Shown here piece after piece: positions 44,698-52,778 of a stretch of DNA of 64,000 nucleotides. A program made the translations under genes and the position numbers. The notes beneath the pieces are model-generated. The model did not search any database and was not told the DNA's origin. It saw nothing but the letters and a program-made list of their open reading frames with translations. Source of the stretch: Ohtaekwangia koreensis (GTDB lineage: Bacteria > Bacteroidota > Bacteroidia > Cytophagales > Cyclobacteriaceae); contig NZ_FUZU01000001.1 in assembly GCF_900167975.1 (NCBI RefSeq), positions 716,580-780,579 of the forward strand. Reading direction: 5' to 3'. How positions within the stretch are numbered: the stretch's first letter is position 1; every line of letters begins with the position of its first letter.

Positions 44698-45159
44698 ATG
44701 TGGAATGACGATGATGAGGAAATGGATGATGCTGACTACGATCCGGAAAAAGAAAGGAGACGTGTGGAAGCGTTACCAATTTTTCAGAAGGCAGAAGAAA
44801 TTTGTGAATTGACAAGACGTATTATCGACTCTATAGATGATGAGGAAATACGAATGATTCACAGTAATGTTATGCTTGAAGATTCCATTGTCATTCCTGA
44901 AAAGATTGCCAGTGCAGAGGCGATGAATGATTTCATCATGAAGATGGAGAACGCCACCGTTGTAAAGATTCACGCACGCAGCCTGCAGACACAAACTGCG
45001 TCATTGATTTTTGAAGAAGTACTTCCCGAAGAATACCTTCGCTTACTGCGAAAGGAAATTGAAGCCTTTAGATTGCTGTTCCGTGAGTGGATCAAGACTT
45101 TCCATAAATCTCCCAAAGAAGGCGATGGCTGGGGATTGTTTGTTGAAGACGATGAATAA
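44698..45159 (+). CDS. Acidic hypothetical protein
   Basis: 153 residues, strongly acidic at both ends (WNDDDEEMDDADYDPEKE, FVEDDE). The middle is mainly helical by eye, with LPIFQKAEEICELTRRIIDSI and a C-terminal LRLLRKEIEAFRLLFREWIKTF. There is no signal peptide or membrane segment, and no known motif. It lies 75 bases after the HerA-like gene and has a TAACTTTA element in between (about 44668), so it may be transcribed alone. I do not recognise a family. Confidence 0.7.
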   Translation: MWNDDDEEMDDADYDPEKERRRVEALPIFQKAEEICELTRRIIDSIDDEEIRMIHSNVMLEDSIVIPEKIASAEAMNDFIMKMENATVVKIHARSLQTQTASLIFEEVLPEEYLRLLRKEIEAFRLLFREWIKTFHKSPKEGDGWGLFVEDDE

Positions 45160-45256
45160 CCGGAAGCTATAACTATCGCGATACTGTAGTAATCCGCAAT
45201 TCTATACTATATGTACTTGTGTGGATTTTATTTCAACAGAGTTTAATGCTATATAT

Positions 45257-45808
45257 TTACCGCACCTGAAATGGGATATCTAATTTTAGTTTTTCCCAAC
45301 GGATTGAAAGTACACCATTGGAATTTGATTGCGATGTAATGGAATACTGAAGCCGTTCCTGCAGTGCTGCTGTAGTTTGCGGAGTGACATCAATTCGCGC
45401 CACATCATCTTTAGCACTGTAATCATCGGCCAGGTGTTGATTCCAGTTTCGGTTTATGATGACCGTCCATTTTTCTTTTCCGGGTATAGTGAACACGGCA
45501 TATTTACCTGCCGCTATAGTAGTATTACCTACTACTATAGCTTTATTGAATTCCCAGGATGTAGCCGAGTGTGCTCCCGTTACCCATACTTCACCATATG
45601 GGACCAGTCCACCCCAGATCAGCCGGCCTCTCACAGCAGGTGCATGATAATGTAACATCAGGTGTGCCGCGCCAACCTGTGCATGTACTTCTCTTGGAAT
45701 GCTCTTCTTGAGCGTATCCGCGGGCGCAGAAGCTGCGCTATGATCATGTTGTGCCGATGCTGTGAATGCTATAAAAAGCGTAAACACGCTGATGATTATT
45801 TTCTTCAT
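45257..45808 (-). CDS. DUF2911 family protein
   Basis: 183 residues from the ATG at 45808, which starts the signal peptide MKKIIISVFTLFIAFTASAQ; the longer frame is rejected. The DUF2911 pattern is visible: VGAAHLMLHYHAPAVRGRLIWGGLVPYGEVWVTGAHSAT, then GKYAVFTIPGKEKWTVIINRNWNQH. The family is exported, common in Bacteroidota and without known function. The mature N-terminus has a histidine-containing stretch (QHDHSAA). A TACTTTTG -7 element lies at 45842-45849. Confidence 0.88.
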   Translation of the reverse strand: MKKIIISVFTLFIAFTASAQHDHSAASAPADTLKKSIPREVHAQVGAAHLMLHYHAPAVRGRLIWGGLVPYGEVWVTGAHSATSWEFNKAIVVGNTTIAAGKYAVFTIPGKEKWTVIINRNWNQHLADDYSAKDDVARIDVTPQTTAALQERLQYSITSQSNSNGVLSIRWEKLKLDIPFQVR

Positions 45809-46136
45809 ACTATACGAGCTTAATCTCAGGAATTGAGGAGGCAAAAGTAGGCAATCACATCTTCAAAGGGTTTATGTTTTGATTAAAAATCTTTCCATCA
45901 TATAAAATGGGTCTATGGCTTTAAAATAGTATAGCGATGCAAAACCAGGATCGGCTCCAAAGTAGATTTTTCGAAGAAGGCAAACAGGCACGAGTTTTTT
46001 GTATATTACAAAAGGTACGCAGCCTTATTAGTTGTGCCAGCGGAAGCCCGGCCTGTCTGAAGATAACACCAGCGACAGTCTGCCATTTTTATGGACATAC
46101 CGGCAACCAAGTATACAATCAGAACAGGCTGCTAAT
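45809..46136. other. Intergenic region between divergent genes
   Basis: 328 bases between the DUF2911 gene and the histidine kinase at 46137. It has the -7 like TACTTTTG for the DUF2911 gene (45842-45849, minus strand) and a palindrome at 45997-46013. Small frames here look like chance openings. Confidence 0.5.
45997..46013. promoter_or_regulatory. Palindromic site, possible operator
   Basis: Arms TTTTGTA (45997-46003) and TACAAAA (46007-46013), 3-base centre, 124 bases before the kinase start. Size and symmetry fit a protein-binding site; no regulator is identified. Confidence 0.3.
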
Positions 46137-47426
46137 ATGTCTATGTTCAAAAAACTTGAATTCTGGCTTGTCGGTGATCGGGGTGAGAAATCATTGTCCG
46201 ATTATAGGCGTGCTGTTCTTGCCGGATACAGTGCTCTTGTCTCGCTGGCTACTTCGATATATTATATCGTAATCAATTACGTTCGTAGTTATAACCCTTC
46301 CGTATTCCTATACTATATTTTCATTGTAGTGCTGCTGATTGCTTTATGGGTAAATAAAACCGGCAGACACTGGCTGGCAAAGTGTATACTATTACTCATC
46401 ATGAATTTTATAGTGTTTGCGTTTTCCTCACGCGAGCCACCGGTACCTTCAGCATTCCTGTTTTTTATTATAAGTAGTTTAACTGCACTTGTCTTCTTTG
46501 ATGCAAAAGAGAAAAAGAGTACGGCTGTATTTTTAGCATTGTCCGGAAGTCTTTACCTGATCGCACGCTTTACTGAATTCAGTATCGTTTCAAATCGCCC
46601 TATAGATCCGGCATACCTTCAGCGTGCTTATGATAATAACCTGGTTATAGCGTATTTTTTCTCTGTGCTGGCGGTATATTTCCTGGTAAGGATTAACCAT
46701 TCGGTGGAGGCATCATTGGAGAACCGTGAAAAACAAATTCTTGAAAAGAACTTGATTCTCACCAAGACCAACGAAGAACTCGATCGGTTTATATATAGTA
46801 CTTCACACGATCTGCGTGCACCACTTAATTCTATTCAAGGACTTATCAATCTTTGCGAACGTTCATCTAGTCCAAACGAGTTGCATACCTATCACACCAT
46901 GATGCGCGACCGGGTGGAAAAGCTTGAAAACGTATTAGGCAACATCAGCCAATATTCAAAAAATGCCAAACTGGAAATTGAACGAAAGGAAATTAACCTG
47001 CGTGAATATGTAGAGAAGGCGCTCTTCGATGTACGGTATATGGAAGCTGCCGGACGTGTGCGCGTAAAGATCGATATAGAGCCTGAACTGAAAATTGAGA
47101 CTGATCCTATGCGACTTTCTATTGTTTTAAATAACCTGATCTCGAATGCATTTAAATATAGCGATCAAACCAAAGATGATCCGTATGTTCTCATACAGGC
47201 ATGGATTGAATCATCACACCTGAAGCTGGTTATTGCAGACAACGGAGAAGGGATCGATGAAACGCAGCAGTCTAAAGTATTTTCAATGTTCTATAGGGGA
47301 ACGACCCGCTCGACAGGTTCTGGACTCGGTCTTTATCTCGTAAAGGAAACGGTTGAAAAACTTGATGGTACCATTACACTGTCATCGGTTCTTGGACAGG
47401 GAACTACGTTTACAGTTATGTTATAG
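46137..47426 (+). CDS. Membrane histidine kinase
   Basis: 429 residues from the ATG at 46137, with another ATG six bases on. About five or six transmembrane helices (20-200) form an unknown sensor region. Then come a coiled segment and HisKA with phospho-acceptor H224 (YSTSHDLRAPLNSIQGLINL), and HATPase motifs N (NNLISNAFKYSD), G1 (DNGEGID) and G2 (STGSGLGLYLVKE). No receiver gene is adjacent, so the partner is not known; the single-domain regulator at 41546 is the nearest candidate by location only. Confidence 0.92.
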   Translation: MSMFKKLEFWLVGDRGEKSLSDYRRAVLAGYSALVSLATSIYYIVINYVRSYNPSVFLYYIFIVVLLIALWVNKTGRHWLAKCILLLIMNFIVFAFSSREPPVPSAFLFFIISSLTALVFFDAKEKKSTAVFLALSGSLYLIARFTEFSIVSNRPIDPAYLQRAYDNNLVIAYFFSVLAVYFLVRINHSVEASLENREKQILEKNLILTKTNEELDRFIYSTSHDLRAPLNSIQGLINLCERSSSPNELHTYHTMMRDRVEKLENVLGNISQYSKNAKLEIERKEINLREYVEKALFDVRYMEAAGRVRVKIDIEPELKIETDPMRLSIVLNNLISNAFKYSDQTKDDPYVLIQAWIESSHLKLVIADNGEGIDETQQSKVFSMFYRGTTRSTGSGLGLYLVKETVEKLDGTITLSSVLGQGTTFTVML

Positions 47427-47442
47427 TATATATACTGGCTAT

Positions 47443-48273
47443 CTATCGTGCCAGGTAATGATCGCGTTGTTTTTTGTCAAAGTGTTCGATAGCATACCGC
47501 AATGCAGTGCGTGGCATCGTGCCTGCATATTTATCCAAAAAACTTATCAGTTTCACTCGATCCTTTTTGCCCGCCTCGCGCAACCAGCCTCCTGTGGCTT
47601 TGTGGATCAGATCGTGTTTATCTTTTAACAGCATCTCTGCAATTTTAAATGTATCCGCCACATCACCTTTCCGAATGAAATAATAAGTGCTGACGATCGC
47701 GGTTCTGCGCTCCCAGACATTTTTAGAGCGAGCGAGCTTGTATAAAATAGCACGTGGTTTATTGAATAAGTAACCACCAACAACATAGGGCGCAGACCTG
47801 TCCACGAGGTCCCAGTTATTAATTCTGTCGTGTCGGTTAATATATAGGTTAAACAACTCCTTCATCTTGCTCTCGGGTATATTCTTTTTGCGTGCCTGAA
47901 AATCCATGATGCTCACTGCACCTGTACGTACTTCATGAATCGGACTTTCAAGTAACTTCTCAACTTCATCAAGCGGCATTTCCATAAATTCTTTGGCGAG
48001 CGTAAAGACCTGTCCCATGCGTACACCTATAAATATATCGCCTTCAGCATACTCACCCTGACCGGATTTAAAATAGCGTTGAATCTTTTCAAGCTCCTCT
48101 TCCGAACGATGTTGTTTTAACTTTTCAATAAAGTGTTTCGCTTCAAGGCGAACAGGTATATCTGCAGCAGCAGCAAGGCGAGTGGCAGCAGGTTTTTTCT
48201 TACTTGCTTTTAATGGAAGATTTAGTTTGCTGTTTCCCTTTCGGGGAAGTTTTGGTTGCGACTCTTTTTTCAT
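47443..48273 (-). CDS. DNA alkylation repair protein, AlkD-like
   Basis: 276 residues built of ALK/HEAT-like helical repeats, as in AlkD, a DNA glycosylase that removes alkylated bases without base flipping. Family features are YIFI...-like GDIFIGVRMGQVFTLAKEF near residue 80, VRTGAVSIMDFQARKKN, the NNWDLVDRSAPYVVGGYL block (about 155-172) that lines the DNA groove, and WERRTAIVSTYYFIRKG. Residues 1-37 are a lysine-rich extension. It overlaps the upstream DUF1801 gene by 74 bases in another frame of the same strand. Confidence 0.9.
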   Translation of the reverse strand: MKKESQPKLPRKGNSKLNLPLKASKKKPAATRLAAAADIPVRLEAKHFIEKLKQHRSEEELEKIQRYFKSGQGEYAEGDIFIGVRMGQVFTLAKEFMEMPLDEVEKLLESPIHEVRTGAVSIMDFQARKKNIPESKMKELFNLYINRHDRINNWDLVDRSAPYVVGGYLFNKPRAILYKLARSKNVWERRTAIVSTYYFIRKGDVADTFKIAEMLLKDKHDLIHKATGGWLREAGKKDRVKLISFLDKYAGTMPRTALRYAIEHFDKKQRDHYLAR

Positions 48274-48628
48274 TCTCTTTGATCCTTATTTTTACAATTT
48301 TTTGGACAAGTGCTGCTGGTATTGGATTCTCCGGGGTAAAGTGAATGGTCGTTCCAGAAGTCTTATAAGATCGTAATTCTTTTTCAAAGATTTTCAAAAT
48401 ATTTTTATTAACCACGATGAAGGAGCAATGCTTTTCGAATGCGGCAAAGTGAACGAGCGCTCCATTATATTTATAGCTTGGAATCTGATAGCTGATAACT
48501 TCCTCTGCTTTCGGTGCTGCCGCTTTGATGGCACTGCGCAATTTTTCCAACAAAATCCGGATAGCTTCCGGCTGCGAGTATATATACTCCTCTACGTTTT
48601 TTGCAGGCGATGATGTTTCCGTTTTCAT
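48200..48628 (-). CDS. DUF1801 (YdhG-like) protein
   Basis: 142 residues from the ATG at 48628; a frame from 48646 adds six. Family marks: VEEYIYSQPEAIRILLEKLRSAI, AEEVISYQIPSYKYNGALVHFAAF, and the closing IVVNKNILKIFEKELRSYKTSGTTIHF. DUF1801 proteins are small and of no firm function; structures show an iron-chaperone-like fold. The C-terminus, RVATKTSPKGKQQTKSS, is basic and lies in the 74-base overlap with the AlkD-like gene, so the two genes are coupled. Confidence 0.88.
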   Translation of the reverse strand: MKTETSSPAKNVEEYIYSQPEAIRILLEKLRSAIKAAAPKAEEVISYQIPSYKYNGALVHFAAFEKHCSFIVVNKNILKIFEKELRSYKTSGTTIHFTPENPIPAALVQKIVKIRIKENEKRVATKTSPKGKQQTKSSIKSK

Positions 48629-48673
48629 ATACGTATAAATTTGCATACTCCTGAATTTTTAAATCGCTATGCC

Positions 48674-49144
48674 TTAACCCTGATAGGCTTCCATCAATGT
48701 ATTTATATCAAGCTTTACCATTTGATAAATAGCCTTACTTACTCGTTTCGATTTTTCAGATTCGCTGTCTTGTATCAGGTCGTATAGTATGCTGGGAACG
48801 ATCTGCCACGATAAACCATATTTGTCTTTTAACCAACCACACCGTTGCTCTTCTCCTCCTGCTGAAAGCTTTTCCCAATACTCATCTATTTCCTGCTGTG
48901 TTTCGCAAGCAATGATAAACGATATGGCTTCCGAGAAAGTGAATTTCGGCCCGCCATTTAAAACTAAAAACTCCTGACCGTGAATAGTAAATCTCGCCGT
49001 GAGGACAGATCCTTTAGGCCCGGGTCCTAAATCTCCATAGCGCGTTATGGAAAGAAATTTTGAATCTTTAAATATTGATAAATAAAAATTCATGGCCTCT
49101 TCAGCATTGCTGTCGAACCATAGACATGGCGTTATTTTTTGCAT
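48674..49144 (-). CDS. VOC-superfamily (PhnB-like) protein
   Basis: 156 residues from the ATG at 49144. It matches the 3-demethylubiquinone-9 3-methyltransferase-type VOC branch: KITPCLWFDSNAEEAMNFYLSIF, KGSVLTARFTIHGQEFLVLNGGP, FTFSEAISFIIACETQQEID, WLKDKYGLSWQIVPSIL. The annotated methyltransferase activity is not trusted for this family; small-molecule binding is likely. It lies upstream of the DUF1801 gene on the same strand (45 bases apart). Confidence 0.88.
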   Translation of the reverse strand: MQKITPCLWFDSNAEEAMNFYLSIFKDSKFLSITRYGDLGPGPKGSVLTARFTIHGQEFLVLNGGPKFTFSEAISFIIACETQQEIDEYWEKLSAGGEEQRCGWLKDKYGLSWQIVPSILYDLIQDSESEKSKRVSKAIYQMVKLDINTLMEAYQG

Positions 49145-49279
49145 AACATTTTCTTTTGATGAAGACAAATATACTTTGATAACCCCGTGACAAGGAGGTG
49201 CGGTTGCGACATCCTGGAGGGTATATTGCGCCTTTATTCGGTTGCGGTATAGCAGATTTCCTGTCCTATGTTTGTAGTC

Positions 49280-50698
49280 TTACGGCTCTACTGCAGATAG
49301 AACTTCCTCTACGATGTCAACCATCTGACTTTCCGGATCGGTACCCCAATGGCTACCGGACATTACAACCACCAGGTCAACTTCTGGAATCACAATGATA
49401 TACTGTCCGCCATATCCCCAGGCGAAAAAAGATGCTACCGTTTTTTCTTTCCAACGAAAGTTTCGTGTCCACCAGAAATATCCATAGCCCAATGTTGATG
49501 TCGGGTGAATTTTAGGAGTCGTAGATTCCTTCACCCACTGTGCGGGGATGAGCTGTTGCTGATTCCACCGACCTTCATGTATATATAGCAAGCCAAACTT
49601 CAGCATATCACGTGGGCGCAAGCCGATGTCACCGATAGCACCCATAGGTGTTGGTTCCCCTATATAACTGTTTTCTATACCCAGCGGTTTTAATAAACGA
49701 TCTGTGAGTTCTTGCTTGTTTTCCAATTTTGTGGCATTGCGAAGTACAGCATTCATGAGTGTATGATTGAGCGAGTTGTAAGCGAATACCGGTGACGCAG
49801 ATTTTACGCGCGGTAATGATAACAAGTATATAAACTGATCTTTCTCATTGGCAGCAATCGCTGCACTATTGCGTGCATCGATGTAGTCATACGTTTGTTC
49901 GTCCCAGGGTATACCCGTACTCATCGTAAGCAATTGTTGTAGCGTAATCTCTTTATTCTGATCATTGCATGCTAATTCTTTATACGCTGGTAAGGAGGCA
50001 CACAGCGTTTCTTGTACACTTTTTATTTCATTTCGGGCAATAGCAATCCCGGTAAGTGCTGACACAATACTTTTTGTAGCAGACTGAATGTTGTATATAT
50101 AGTTATGATCGAATCGATAAAAGTATTCTTCCAGTACCAGACTGTCGTGACGGGCAATGAGTATGCTGTGGATGTCTGTATAGCGGCCCCGGGTAATACG
50201 TTGCATCAGTTTATCAAGCGGAGCTTTTGTGATCTGCTGGCTTGCTAACGAGTTCGTTAAAATGCCATCCGCTACCTGCACAGGTGGTTTATAATTATAT
50301 ATACTTGTTCGCGGATGCAGTCCGGATAAGGTGTCAGCTTTTATAGGGAAAAAGTCGAGTATATATGCTGTAGTATCTTCCGCAGTCCATTGCCCGGTAA
50401 TGCGGTGGCTTGTACGATCATAATGTCCTTTATATTCCGAGTAGTATTCACCTAACCTAAAATACAGAGAATCATTTTTAAAATATATAGTATCGAGAGA
50501 AAAACGCCCAGCCTTGAGAGTGGCATTCATCAACACGAATTCTGTGTTGGTTGAGTTGATATATAGGCGATACGTGATATCCGGGAAGCGTAGCAACCCA
50601 AGGTAATCGCCAGCAGGTAATGTAGGGTTGCGGGATGCGCAACCGATTAGAAAGAGTGCGAAGAAAACAAAAAGACGATTGGAATGCAGGAGTTTCAT
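49280..50698 (-). CDS. Serine hydrolase, beta-lactamase family (class C-like), lipoprotein
   Basis: 472 residues with a lipoprotein signal (FVFFALFLIGCASRN). The N-terminal part (about 30-140) is a separate beta-rich domain. The catalytic domain has the SxxK motif S206-K209 in QSATKSIVSA, the tyrosine element in FAYNSLNH, and AWGYGGQYIIVIPEVDLVVVM near the end in place of the KTG strand. This group includes esterases, D-amino-acid peptidases and beta-lactamase-like hydrolases, and the substrate cannot be told. Membrane-attached, facing the periplasm or outside. Confidence 0.88.
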   Translation of the reverse strand: MKLLHSNRLFVFFALFLIGCASRNPTLPAGDYLGLLRFPDITYRLYINSTNTEFVLMNATLKAGRFSLDTIYFKNDSLYFRLGEYYSEYKGHYDRTSHRITGQWTAEDTTAYILDFFPIKADTLSGLHPRTSIYNYKPPVQVADGILTNSLASQQITKAPLDKLMQRITRGRYTDIHSILIARHDSLVLEEYFYRFDHNYIYNIQSATKSIVSALTGIAIARNEIKSVQETLCASLPAYKELACNDQNKEITLQQLLTMSTGIPWDEQTYDYIDARNSAAIAANEKDQFIYLLSLPRVKSASPVFAYNSLNHTLMNAVLRNATKLENKQELTDRLLKPLGIENSYIGEPTPMGAIGDIGLRPRDMLKFGLLYIHEGRWNQQQLIPAQWVKESTTPKIHPTSTLGYGYFWWTRNFRWKEKTVASFFAWGYGGQYIIVIPEVDLVVVMSGSHWGTDPESQMVDIVEEVLSAVEP

Positions 50699-50803
50699 GA
50701 GCGGATCTTTGCTGATTATAACGCATTGGGAAACACAACGAATATACTAACCATTATACTAAGGAGTGCAAAGAAAACCAGCAAGTACTGCCTTCAAGTG
50801 CTT

Positions 50804-51292
50804 TTACTCTTCCAGCGTATCGTCCTGAGTCATTAAACCTTCGTGATATTTAATGATCTTGTTTAATACATCAATTGTAGTTTCAAGATTCTTCTCACCA
50901 ACAAGATCCTTATAGGTTTCCATTAAACTAAATACCTGGTTGTTAGCATCCGCGATTAGTTGTTTGCCACTCGGCGTCAGGTATAAATATTCGATTCTCT
51001 TATCATCTTTACTGGTCTTGCTCATGATCATCCCTTTTTCCTCCAGCTCCTTGATCGTGCGACTCACGGATTGTTTCACAACCATAGATTCGCGGGCAAT
51101 GTCCATAGCGGTACTGCCTTTCGCGGAAATATTACAGATCACGGGCCAATAGGACACCTTCATTTGACCCCATTGCGGCTTAACATGTTTAGGTGACCAC
51201 AGATCCAGATGTCTTCTTAATACATATATCAACCGTTGCCAATTTCGGTCTTTGTTGTTTTCAAATTCCTTTAGCTGATCATCAATTTTCAT
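50804..51292 (-). CDS. MarR family transcriptional regulator
   Basis: 162 residues from the ATG at 51292; the longer frame from 51325 runs over the operator region. It is a winged-helix protein with the MarR layout: LRRHLDLW helices, ISAKGSTAMDIARESMVVKQSVSRTIKELEEKGMI (helix-turn-helix at about 65-95), the wing SKTSKDDKRIEYLYLTPSGKQL and a C-terminal dimer helix. It is divergent from the tolC-emrAB operon and is the likely repressor of it and of itself, acting at the paired sites in 51317-51355. Confidence 0.93.
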   Translation of the reverse strand: MKIDDQLKEFENNKDRNWQRLIYVLRRHLDLWSPKHVKPQWGQMKVSYWPVICNISAKGSTAMDIARESMVVKQSVSRTIKELEEKGMIMSKTSKDDKRIEYLYLTPSGKQLIADANNQVFSLMETYKDLVGEKNLETTIDVLNKIIKYHEGLMTQDDTLEE

Positions 51293-51316
51293 ATCGCAAT
51301 TTAGAAAAAATATTTT

Positions 51317-51355
51317 AGTAAACATTGTTGACTAAAATGGTAAACAATGTTTACT
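51317..51355. promoter_or_regulatory. Paired MarR operator between marR and the efflux operon
   Basis: Two similar palindromes lie 22 bases apart centre to centre, about two helical turns. One is perfect (GTAAACA-A-TGTTTAC at 51340-51354), the other is 51318-51332 with one mismatch pair. Together they form a 13-bp perfect inverted repeat (51317-51329 with 51343-51355). Confidence 0.8.
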
Positions 51356-51359
51356 TTTG
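51328..51359 (+). promoter_or_regulatory. Promoter of the tolC-emrAB operon
   Basis: TTG at 51328-51330, a 21-base spacer and TACTTTTG at 51352-51359. Both elements fall within the operator pair, so a bound MarR dimer would block the promoter. Confidence 0.7.
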
Positions 51360-51427
51360 AGCGCTCCAATATAAAAGCCGGTTTTTTTATACAGGAACAC
51401 CTACTCCCTTATTTAACAATCATAAAA

Positions 51428-52756
51428 ATGTTTGAAAGATCAGTATTGATACTATTTCTCTTCCTGCTGCTGCCCGTGCTGGGCTTTGCGCAGGAAACAA
51501 AACGAATGACGCTGCAGGAGGCGCTTTTGCTTGCACGAAAGCATAGCAATCAACTCCATGCAGACAGTATACAATATAAGCTTGCAGAAAATCACATCTC
51601 TCAAAACCGTACAGATGTATTGCCGCAGATTGTATTGAATGCCAGCTATAGACGTTTAAGTGATAACATAACTCCATTTTCTATAAACCTGTCTCCGGAT
51701 GTTTCCTTTACACTTAATCCCCAAATATTAAATCAGTCCTATAACTCCGTTGTGTTAACACAATTATTGTTTAACGGAGGAAAAACAACCTATACCAGGC
51801 ATGCTTTAAAATATGAAGCAGAAGCTGCCAAATCAGATTATGAAGCGAATGTATTGGCATTGGATCAGCTCGTCACCGACATCTGGTTTAATCTATATAA
51901 TGCAACGGCATCTGCCAAGATTATAATGGCAAATATAGAGGTGCTTACAAAGAAGCGTGCAGACCAGGATATATTCCGCCAGGAAGGCATTGCGTTGGCA
52001 AATGATGTTTTAAAAATCGATTTGTCAATTACCAATCTGCGCTCAAGCCTGGCAGATATAGCAAGCCTTGTGGGAAACCTGAACTATAATTTATGCTTAA
52101 AGACAGGCATTGATCCTGCTACCTCCATTGAAATTCCGGACGACTATCTTCAATCGCTCGTTGCTATAGGTCCGTTGCAAACCTATATAGAAGCAGCTTT
52201 ATCAAAAAGACAAGAAGTGCGCAGTCTGAAGTTTCATAGTGACGCTGCCACCTATAGAATCAAGGCGATGCGTGCCGATTATTTTCCAACCATAAATTTA
52301 ACCGGATCGTATAGTTATGATAATCCCAATCAACGTGTTATTCCAAGCGAAGATAAGTTTATATACTCTGCGTATGTAGGTGCAAGTTTAACCTGGAAAA
52401 TCTCTTCCTTTTATACGAATCCCGTTCGGGTGAAAGAAACCCGCATGAGTGCTTTACAAGTCGATCATAGATTTGATCAACAGCTTGAGAATATCAAGAT
52501 CGAAGTAAATGCAAATTACCTGGAGTATAAAAAGACACTTGATAAGATGTCTCTTGTGCAAACGGAGATACAACAGGCAACCGAAAATTTTAACGTTGAA
52601 CAAAATAAACTTGATGCACAAACTACCACGCCAGCCGATTTCCTGGATGCAAATTTCAAACTTCTTGAAGCGCAATTGAGCCTCACTACAGCAAAAGCAA
52701 ATGCAGAGCTTGCCTATAGGAAGCTAATCAAATCAACCGGTGAAACCGCACAATAA
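51428..52756 (+). CDS. TolC-family outer-membrane efflux protein
   Basis: 442 residues from the ATG at 51428, chosen because it starts the signal peptide (FERSVLILFLFLLLPVLGFAQ). The TolC-family repeat structure is seen as two alpha-helical hairpins with coiled segments (MTLQEALLLARKHSNQLHADSIQYKLAENH, LDQLVTDIWFNLYNATASAKI; second half DQQLENIKIEVNANYLEYKKTLDKMS). It forms the outer-membrane duct of a tripartite pump. First gene of the operon with the membrane fusion protein (23 bases on) and the MFS pump. Controlled by the MarR site upstream. Confidence 0.92.
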   Translation: MFERSVLILFLFLLLPVLGFAQETKRMTLQEALLLARKHSNQLHADSIQYKLAENHISQNRTDVLPQIVLNASYRRLSDNITPFSINLSPDVSFTLNPQILNQSYNSVVLTQLLFNGGKTTYTRHALKYEAEAAKSDYEANVLALDQLVTDIWFNLYNATASAKIIMANIEVLTKKRADQDIFRQEGIALANDVLKIDLSITNLRSSLADIASLVGNLNYNLCLKTGIDPATSIEIPDDYLQSLVAIGPLQTYIEAALSKRQEVRSLKFHSDAATYRIKAMRADYFPTINLTGSYSYDNPNQRVIPSEDKFIYSAYVGASLTWKISSFYTNPVRVKETRMSALQVDHRFDQQLENIKIEVNANYLEYKKTLDKMSLVQTEIQQATENFNVEQNKLDAQTTTPADFLDANFKLLEAQLSLTTAKANAELAYRKLIKSTGETAQ

Positions 52757-52778
52757 TTAAATTATACGTAACAAATTC

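Noticed and set aside
45937-46272. 111-codon frame before the membrane histidine kinase
   Set aside because: It overlaps the kinase start in another frame and has a composition rich in cysteine and arginine with no motif.
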